NCBI GenBank assembly: GCA_034520725.1
Contig: JAXHNH010000025.1
Span: 62,001 to 126,000 of the forward strand
Length of the DNA stretch: 64,000 nt
Direction: 5' to 3'
From: Gracilimonas sp034520725
Lineage (GTDB): Bacteria; Bacteroidota; Rhodothermia; Balneolales; Balneolaceae
Within the stretch, counting starts at the first letter, position 1; each line of letters opens with the position of its first letter. Below are positions 59,003 to 64,000 of the stretch, piece after piece. Under the pieces are notes generated by a model. It worked only from the letters and a program-made list of their open reading frames with translations. It was not told the origin of the DNA and did no database searches. The position numbers and the translations under genes were made by a program.

Positions 59003-60504
59003 TTACCTGTCGTCTGCCCAGGTTATAGCAGCATTTATAGCGCGCTGCCATCCTTTGATAAGTTTATCTACTTCAGCCTGATCCATCTTCTGATCAAATT
59101 TTTTATCGACCTTCCAAAGTTTTCGAATTTCTTCGATATCATCCCAGTAACCTACGGCTAGTCCGGCCAAATACGCCGCTCCCAAAGCTGTGGTTTCTGT
59201 AATAACAGGCCGAATAACGGGAACTTTAGCAAACAGATCACTTTGAAACTGCATCAGCGTATCATTCACGGTAGCTCCGCCATCTACACGAAGTTCTTTT
59301 ACTTCTATACCTGCATCAGCCTTCATGGCGTTGAGCAGATCCATTACCTGATAAGCTATGGAGTCCTGCGCGGCTCTGGCAAGATGAGCCCTATTTGTTC
59401 CACGGGTCATACCCACCATAATGCCCCTTGCGTGTTGCTTCCAGTGGGGAGCTCCAAGGCCTGCAAAAGCAGGAACCAGGTACACTCCATCTGAATCTTC
59501 CACTTTATTGGCGAAGTACTCAATGTCTTTGGATTCCTGAATGATACTCATCTCATCTCGAAGCCACTGTACCACAGCTCCACCTATGAATACTGAACCT
59601 TCAAGTGCATATTCCGTTTTCCCGTTGATCTTCCATGCTACGGTGGTTAACAGGTTATTCTCAGATTTTATGGGTTCATCACCAACATTCATCAACATGA
59701 AACAGCCTGTTCCATATGTATTTTTGACCATACCGGGTTCTGTACACATTTGGCCGAACAGAGCCGCTTGCTGATCCCCCGCAATTCCCGCGATCGGCAC
59801 TTTACTGGCAAAAAGGGTAGTTTTGGTCCTTCCATATTCTTCGCTCGACTGGCGCACATCAGGCAGCATACTTTTTGGGACATCCATCAGATCCAGCAGT
59901 TCATCATCCCATTCCATCGTATTTATGTTAAAAAGCATCGTTCGTGATGCATTGGTTACATCTGTGATATGAAGCTCACCCTGAGTGAAATTCCATATCA
60001 GCCATGAATCGATGGTTCCAAAAGCCAGTTCCCCTTTTTCCGCTTTCTCGCGGGCTCCCTCAACATTGTCCAGGATCCATTTGACTTTCGTCCCTGAAAA
60101 ATAGGAATCGATCACCAGACCGGTTTTATCCTGTATCATATCAGTATGGCCTGCCTCCTTTAAACCGTCGCAATAATCAGAAGTTCGCCTGTCCTGCCAG
60201 ACGATAGCATTATAAACTGGTTTTCCAGACTTCCTATCCCAAACAACGGTTGTCTCACGCTGATTGGTGATACCAATGCCTGCCAAAGCCTTTCCATTAA
60301 CCCCTGCAGAGGCAACAGCCTCAGCTGCCACTCCGGCCTGAGAAGACCAGATCTCCTGGGCATCATGCTCTACCCAACCCGGCTCCGGATAGATCTGTCT
60401 GAATTCTCTTTTTGAGCTACCGACACGATCTCGCCTTTTTTATTGAAAAGCATCGCGCGTGAGCTTGTAGTTCCCTGATCGAGTGCTAAAATATATTGTT
60501 CCAT
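59003..60504 (-). pseudogene. glpK: Glycerol kinase, one frameshift as sequenced
   Basis: Phosphorylates glycerol with ATP. The true start is ATG at 60504 (YILALDQGTTSSRAML, quoted in part). After VSVAQKE the frame shifts. The canonical FRQIYPEPGWVEHDAQEIW continues in another frame that runs to 59003. Removing two bases (one GA of GAGA, plus-strand 60405-60408) or adding one restores a normal protein of about 500 residues. The FGGY-family body is intact: GITNQRETTVVWD, GIAGDQQAALFGQ and LRVDGGATVND. Since glpF and the rest of glpK are intact, a sequencing error is likely. Confidence 0.92.
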
Positions 60505-60540
60505 GATAGCCGATTTAATTTTATTGAAAACTCTTCTTAA

Positions 60541-61306
60541 TTAGAATCCTATAGCAATACCTGCGCCCATAAATATTGCAACACGATCAATTTCATAACC
60601 TGCATTAATATCAACCTGTACCTTTGAGTTTAAATTCAGAATACCTCCCAATTCCAATAAATGTTGATCATAACTGTTATCATCGTAAATACCTGCATAA
60701 CCAAAATAAAAGCTCGCATCTTCGCTTCACCGTCTATTTGAAGAACTTGGCCAGTAGCAGTGATTAGAAAATCATCTTCATAAGTATTCCTGCTACCAGA
60801 AAACTGTATCCCATGTTTGATGAAAAACTCCATCTTTCGGTAATATTATAATCCATTAAATATGCAATACTAGGCACAAATTCTTCACTTGTATATATGA
60901 TCATACGCCAATAGTGGACATACTGTCATAAGTATCTGCCAAAATTGAAGAGCTGAACTTATCACCGGCAGATTGAATAATATTATATTTAACACCAACG
61001 CCCATATCTTGAAATCCACTTGTTGCTGAGGGGCGCAAATCAAGCTTTAAAAATGAATATGAATTCAGTGAAGCTCTTACTTCCAAACCTTCTATCAATC
61101 CATATCTCAATAACAGTTGTCCGAACATCCAGTTGTCTGCCAAAATCCGTATGTCTTGCTTGAAAACCGGCTTCAACTCCCAACATATTTTCCGGAGTGA
61201 TAGCAGAACCGTTTCCAATTCCCGGTCGGTCGGGCGAATAACTTTGTGCCTGCACCACTTGAGTTCCAAATAAAAATAAAACGGCTAAAGATAATATCTT
61301 ATTCAT
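60541..61306 (-). pseudogene. Outer-membrane transporter-like protein, about four frameshifts as sequenced
   Basis: Starts at ATG 61306 with a signal peptide (KILSLAVLFLFGTQVVQAQ) and then SPDRPGIGNGSAITPENML and GVEAGFQARH. The rest must be pieced together. Segments NWMFGQLLLRYGLIEGLEV, FQDMGVGVKYNII, EEFVPSIAYLMDYNITERW, GSRNTYEDDF and NAGYEIDRVAIFMGAGIAIGF (in part) lie in different frames. Shifts fall near 61140, 60900, 60801 and 60721. Repaired length is about 255 residues, ending in an aromatic Phe as outer-membrane barrels do. It resembles the PF13557 phenol-degradation outer-membrane family. It is upstream of glpK by 36 bp, so may help glycerol entry. Confidence 0.6.
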
Positions 61307-61423
61307 AGGTCTGTGTTTATTGCATTTATTAGCATTCAAATTTAAAGAATCACCTCATTAGTTCGTAACATCATTTCCTGATTTACCCTTACGGATTTCA
61401 TGGCAAACTGCCTATCTTTGGGT

Positions 61424-62776
61424 ATGACAGAGATCTTTCAGAAACCAGCTATCGCCGCAATTGCAACTCCCGTTGGAGAAGGAGGCATTGCCGTTATTCG
61501 CGTATCCGGACAAGACGCCATCTCAACTGTTGATCAAGCTTTCAAAGGGAAAGACCTAACGAAACAGGAATCTCACACCGTTCATTTTGGCAAGATCATG
61601 AACAAGGATGGTTTTCCTGTGGATGAGGTGCTCATCACTTTGTTTCACTCTCCCAGATCCTATACCGGTGAGGAAACCGTTGAAATATCCTGTCACGGTG
61701 GAGTATTGGTCACACAATCGGTTCTTGAAACCATATTGACTCTGGGAATCCGCTCTGCCGAACCGGGAGAATTTACCCAGCGTGCCTTTCTAAATGGAAA
61801 ACTCGATCTAGATCAGGCAGAAGCGGTCGCTGACCTCATTCATGCCAAAAGTTCCAAAGCCGTGGATGCGGCTCATCAGCAACTGGAAGGCCGGTTGGGT
61901 GCGCATATCAAAAAATTCCGGCAACAGATCATTGACGCTACCGCTATGATCGAACTGGAGCTGGATTTTATTGAGGAGGATGTGGAATTCGCCAATAAAG
62001 AACAGCTGCAGAAACTATTGGAAGATCTGGATTCGGAGATAACGGACCTGCTGGAAACCTATGAAACAGGACGATTGGTGAAAGACGGGGTGAAGACTGT
62101 TCTCATCGGCCGACCCAACGCCGGAAAATCCACCTTATTAAATACATTGGTTGGAAGTGATCGTGCCATAGTGACCGAAATAGCCGGAACCACCCGGGAT
62201 ACCATTGATGCCGACTGGAGCTATGATGGACTTTTATTCAAACTCATCGACACGGCCGGACTACGGGAAACGGAAGATGTTATCGAAGCCGAAGGAGTTA
62301 AGCGCTCCCAAAAAGCTTTTGAACAGGCCGACCTGGTGATCTATCTCAAAGATCTGTCTCAGCCATTCTCGGATATTGAACGTAAAGAGATCGCCGATTT
62401 TCAATCCCGTGCTAAAGATACTCCTTTTATTTTGATCGGTACCAAAGCCGATATTGAAGCGGATGAGGAATGGCGAACAGAATTTGACCTCAAGATCTCA
62501 GCCCTTGAGGGAGAGAAGATCAAAGAGCTTAAGCAATTGCTGAAAGACCGTGCCCTCGAAAACAAACATTACGATGCTTCCAGCCTGCTTGTTACCTCAA
62601 CCCGCCACCGCGACTCTCTGGAAAAAACCAAGAAACATGTTCAGTCTGCACTTCAGGCTTTAGCTCAAATAGACGTTTCGACCAATATCTCCCGCTTGTA
62701 TCGGAAAGTAAAGTGCTTTTATACTGCTTTTTCTATTCCTAATTCTCGTACCCAACGTTCTCGTTGGGAACAATGA
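61424..62776 (+). CDS. mnmE: tRNA modification GTPase MnmE, damaged C-terminus
   Basis: MnmE with MnmG modifies the wobble uridine (cmnm5U) of several tRNAs. The N-terminal domain IAAIATPVGEGGIAVIRVSG, the GTPase P-loop GRPNAGKSTLLN, switch II DTAGLRET and NKXD-like GTKADI are present. I start at ATG 61424 (MTEIFQKPAIAA), not the upstream ATG at 61400. The required C-terminal CIGK motif is missing from this frame but appears at 62697-62708 in another frame, followed by TAA (62709-62711). About 30 residues of the helical domain before it are also missing. The frame reads on into repeat DNA. Probably mis-sequenced or defective. Confidence 0.85.
   Translation: MTEIFQKPAIAAIATPVGEGGIAVIRVSGQDAISTVDQAFKGKDLTKQESHTVHFGKIMNKDGFPVDEVLITLFHSPRSYTGEETVEISCHGGVLVTQSVLETILTLGIRSAEPGEFTQRAFLNGKLDLDQAEAVADLIHAKSSKAVDAAHQQLEGRLGAHIKKFRQQIIDATAMIELELDFIEEDVEFANKEQLQKLLEDLDSEITDLLETYETGRLVKDGVKTVLIGRPNAGKSTLLNTLVGSDRAIVTEIAGTTRDTIDADWSYDGLLFKLIDTAGLRETEDVIEAEGVKRSQKAFEQADLVIYLKDLSQPFSDIERKEIADFQSRAKDTPFILIGTKADIEADEEWRTEFDLKISALEGEKIKELKQLLKDRALENKHYDASSLLVTSTRHRDSLEKTKKHVQSALQALAQIDVSTNISRLYRKVKCFYTAFSIPNSRTQRSRWEQ
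62745..62770 (+). repeat. REP-like palindromic repeat, left copy
   Basis: A 26-base unit holding the hairpin CCCAACG-TTCT-CGTTGGG. It matches the right copy at 63422-63447, in inverted orientation, with three mismatches. It overlaps the spurious end of the mnmE frame. Confidence 0.85.
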
Positions 62777-62803
62777 ACCTCCGGTCCAATAAATTGAGGG
62801 CAA

Positions 62804-63339
62804 TCACCCGCCAAACAAAGTAACCGGAATGATCCCTTCCATCCCTACATAATTTCTCGCTGATGAATACCTCCAATCTGAAGGTTTGTCCACAAAACCA
62901 CTTTTAACGGGATTAGCATGAATATATTCAATCTTTTGGTTGACCATCTCAACTGTACTTAATTGTTTTGGGTGCAGGCCTTCCTGCCATACCTGAAATG
63001 TACGACCGACTTTATAAGATCGTTTATTCCATTTTAACTTTTCGAGCCACCGGGTATGGCCGTTACTTTCTAATATCTCTAATATTTGCCGTGCGGTAAA
63101 AGACTTAGCCAACCGTAATTTTTTCCTAAATCCTCCCCCTTAACTACAGCATGGAAATGATTAGCCATGATAACAAATGCATATAACGTTACTCCACGTT
63201 CTCGTTGAAGAAATACAAGCTGATCAAGCATAATTTGAGCCACTTGATGCTTGGTAAACAGTGGTAATTCTTCCAATAAACTGCTTGTGACAAAGTATGG
63301 AAAATGCTCTTCGTGAAATTTGTATCGGGTCCGACCCAT
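62804..63339 (-). pseudogene. REP-associated tyrosine transposase (Y1_Tnp), one frameshift
   Basis: A Y1 (HUH) transposase of the RAYT group, about 178 residues when repaired. The first part (from 63339) gives GRTRYKFHEEHFPYFVTSS and the metal-binding HFH in VIMANHFHAVVKG. It leaves frame just after DLGKN. The second part resumes with RLAKSFTARQILEIL and contains QKIEYIHANPVKSGFV, with the catalytic Tyr, and SDWRYSSARNY (all quoted in part). The A-run at plus-strand positions 63119-63124 (six bases) needs one more base. RAYTs cut and move REP sequences; the flanking repeats fit. Confidence 0.85.
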
Positions 63340-63421
63340 GTTGACTTTTCTTTGTTAGAGCTATGGGAAAGGAATTCCTTACAAACTTTTTTTCATGCGG
63401 ACCGGGAGGTCCTGTGTGGCA

Positions 63422-63447
63422 TTCCCAACGGGGACGTTGGGAACGAG
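63422..63447 (-). repeat. REP-like palindromic repeat, right copy
   Basis: An inverted copy of the left repeat, with a perfect 9-bp stem TTCCCAACG / CGTTGGGAA around GGGA. With the left copy it brackets the RAYT gene. Confidence 0.85.
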
Positions 63448-63502
63448 GTTAAACTATAACAAGCAAGTCCAGAAGATTTATACGCTATCTGCAATGCCGT
63501 TA

Positions 63503-64000
63503 TCACTCATAACGAAGGGATTCAACCGGATCAACTTTAGCTGCTTTGATAGCAGGGAAAATTCCTGCGATCAACCCGATCAATCCTAAAACTCCTACAG
63601 TAACTAATACCGCAAGTTGAGATATCTCAGGATTGCCCAGAAAATCAGCCGCACCTCCTTCCAGATCCATAGACTGTACTCCGAAAACAATAGCGGTTGA
63701 AATGAATATCCCAAGTCCCCCGCCCAAAAAGGAAATAAACAGTGATTCAAAAATGAATTGAGTGATAATATGAATCTTTCTGGCACCCACAGCGAGTTTT
63801 ATTCCAATTTCTCGGGTCCGCTCTTTCACCACTACGAACATAATATTTGCCACACCCACCCCGGCGATCATTAAGGTAAAGAAGCCAACCGTAAACAGGA
63901 ATATTTCAAGCCCCATTGCTACCTTTTGGTTCATTTCCTCCATCTCAATGAAATCCCACATCGGCATAGCCTGCTCATCTGCCGGGTCGAAGTTATACTT
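63503..64000 (-). CDS. MacB/FtsX-type ABC transporter permease, C-terminal part
   Basis: The gene runs beyond the right edge; only the C-terminal 166 or so residues are seen. Three helices are clear: LEIFLFTVGFFTLMIAGVGVAN, FESLFISFLGGGLGIFIST and VLVTVGVLGLIGLIAGIFPA (quoted in part). VVKERTREIGIKLAVGARK and the end AKVDPVESLRYE are hallmarks of MacB-like FtsX-domain permeases. These couple ATP hydrolysis by a partner protein to envelope export of lipoproteins, peptides or drugs. It is convergent with nothing; the RAYT lies on its downstream side. Confidence 0.92.
   Translation of the reverse strand, partial: KYNFDPADEQAMPMWDFIEMEEMNQKVAMGLEIFLFTVGFFTLMIAGVGVANIMFVVVKERTREIGIKLAVGARKIHIITQFIFESLFISFLGGGLGIFISTAIVFGVQSMDLEGGAADFLGNPEISQLAVLVTVGVLGLIGLIAGIFPAIKAAKVDPVESLRYE

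Larger units (their letters stand above)
62745..63447. mobile_element. RAYT element bounded by inverted REP-like repeats
   Basis: A REP-associated tyrosine transposase gene (minus strand) flanked by two inverted 26-base hairpin repeats, the REPIN-like arrangement. The transposase carries one frameshift. The element sits between the mnmE 3' end and a MacB-like permease, and not inside a gene: mnmE's own stop-like TAA is at 62709-62711, before the left repeat. No target duplication is evident by eye. Confidence 0.75.

Noticed and set aside
60160..60366. Separate 68-residue protein inside the glycerol kinase region
   Set aside because: It is an out-of-frame reading of glpK; the kinase frame explains the conserved codons.
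62745..62776. Disruption of mnmE by transposon insertion
   Set aside because: The mnmE-type stop (62709-62711) lies before the left repeat, so the element is beyond the gene. The damage is a frameshift/deletion upstream of it.
63422..63447. Intrinsic terminator
   Set aside because: The hairpin has no T-run and matches an inverted partner at 62745-62770, so a REP-type repeat is the better call.

Overview
The window is ordinary bacterial chromosome from a Gram-negative, Bacteroidota-like organism. I favour the Balneolaeota/Rhodothermota side, inferred from gene content and protein style and not proven. Supporting signs are an approximately 1,130-residue SecA without the C-terminal zinc motif, many exported proteins and lipoproteins, TolC/HlyD partners, a choice-of-anchor B lipoprotein, AT-rich spacers and mostly weak Shine-Dalgarno signals. 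I see no rRNA, tRNA, CRISPR array, prophage or conjugative element. The only mobile element is a REP-associated tyrosine transposase (RAYT) near the right end.

Layout. 1-6.2 kb: end of a D-2-hydroxyacid dehydrogenase, a very large NtrY-like sensor kinase and a MATE exporter. 6.3-9.2 kb: a small secondary-metabolite cassette (type III polyketide synthase, methyltransferase, FAD monooxygenase) with three single-base frameshifts in the last two genes. 9.2-13.2 kb: a GAF sensor protein with a degenerate kinase domain, and aconitase. 13.5-17.1 kb: translation genes rplM-rpsI, rpsB-tsf, then pyrH. 17.1-23.2 kb: hutG-hutI-hutU (hutU frameshifted), a small membrane protein, a thioredoxin and a trans-sulfuration enzyme. 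23.4-34.4 kb: a second sensor kinase, an M48 protease, a ring-cleaving dioxygenase/esterase pair, a TIGR03545/TIGR03546-type pair, a lipoprotein, an alpha-oxoamine synthase, birA and a CBM48 protein. 34.8-39.9 kb: secA, polyphosphate glucokinase, a VOC protein and a MarR regulator.

40.0-46.7 kb is the most interesting region. A tight minus-strand operon encodes a TolC-like outer-membrane protein fused to a glycosidase-like TIM barrel, an HlyD-type adaptor, a small receiver-like protein, a response regulator (receiver, zinc-ribbon TackOD1-like domain, degenerate GGDEF) and a processive GT2 polysaccharide synthase. Together they look like a self-contained exopolysaccharide synthesis, export and trimming machine. 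It would use a TolC/HlyD conduit and probably does not depend on c-di-GMP made by its own regulator.

46.9-52.9 kb carries exported proteins: a hypothetical, a TPR protein, an amidohydrolase lipoprotein and an S9 peptidase. 53.0-58.0 kb carries a DUF456 protein, an MFS carrier, hutH (about 34 kb from the other hut genes) and a POT-family peptide transporter. 58.1-61.3 kb is a glycerol locus (glpF, frameshifted glpK, a multiply frameshifted outer-membrane protein). 61.4-64 kb holds mnmE with a damaged 3' end, the RAYT between inverted REP-like repeats, and the end of a MacB-type ABC permease.

Frameshifts concentrate at 7.86-8.15 kb and 60.4-63.1 kb, with single ones in hutU and the DUF456 gene. 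Most are repaired by one base, often in a short homopolymer. Consensus errors are therefore as plausible as real gene decay, and read-level checking is needed before calling these genes dead.
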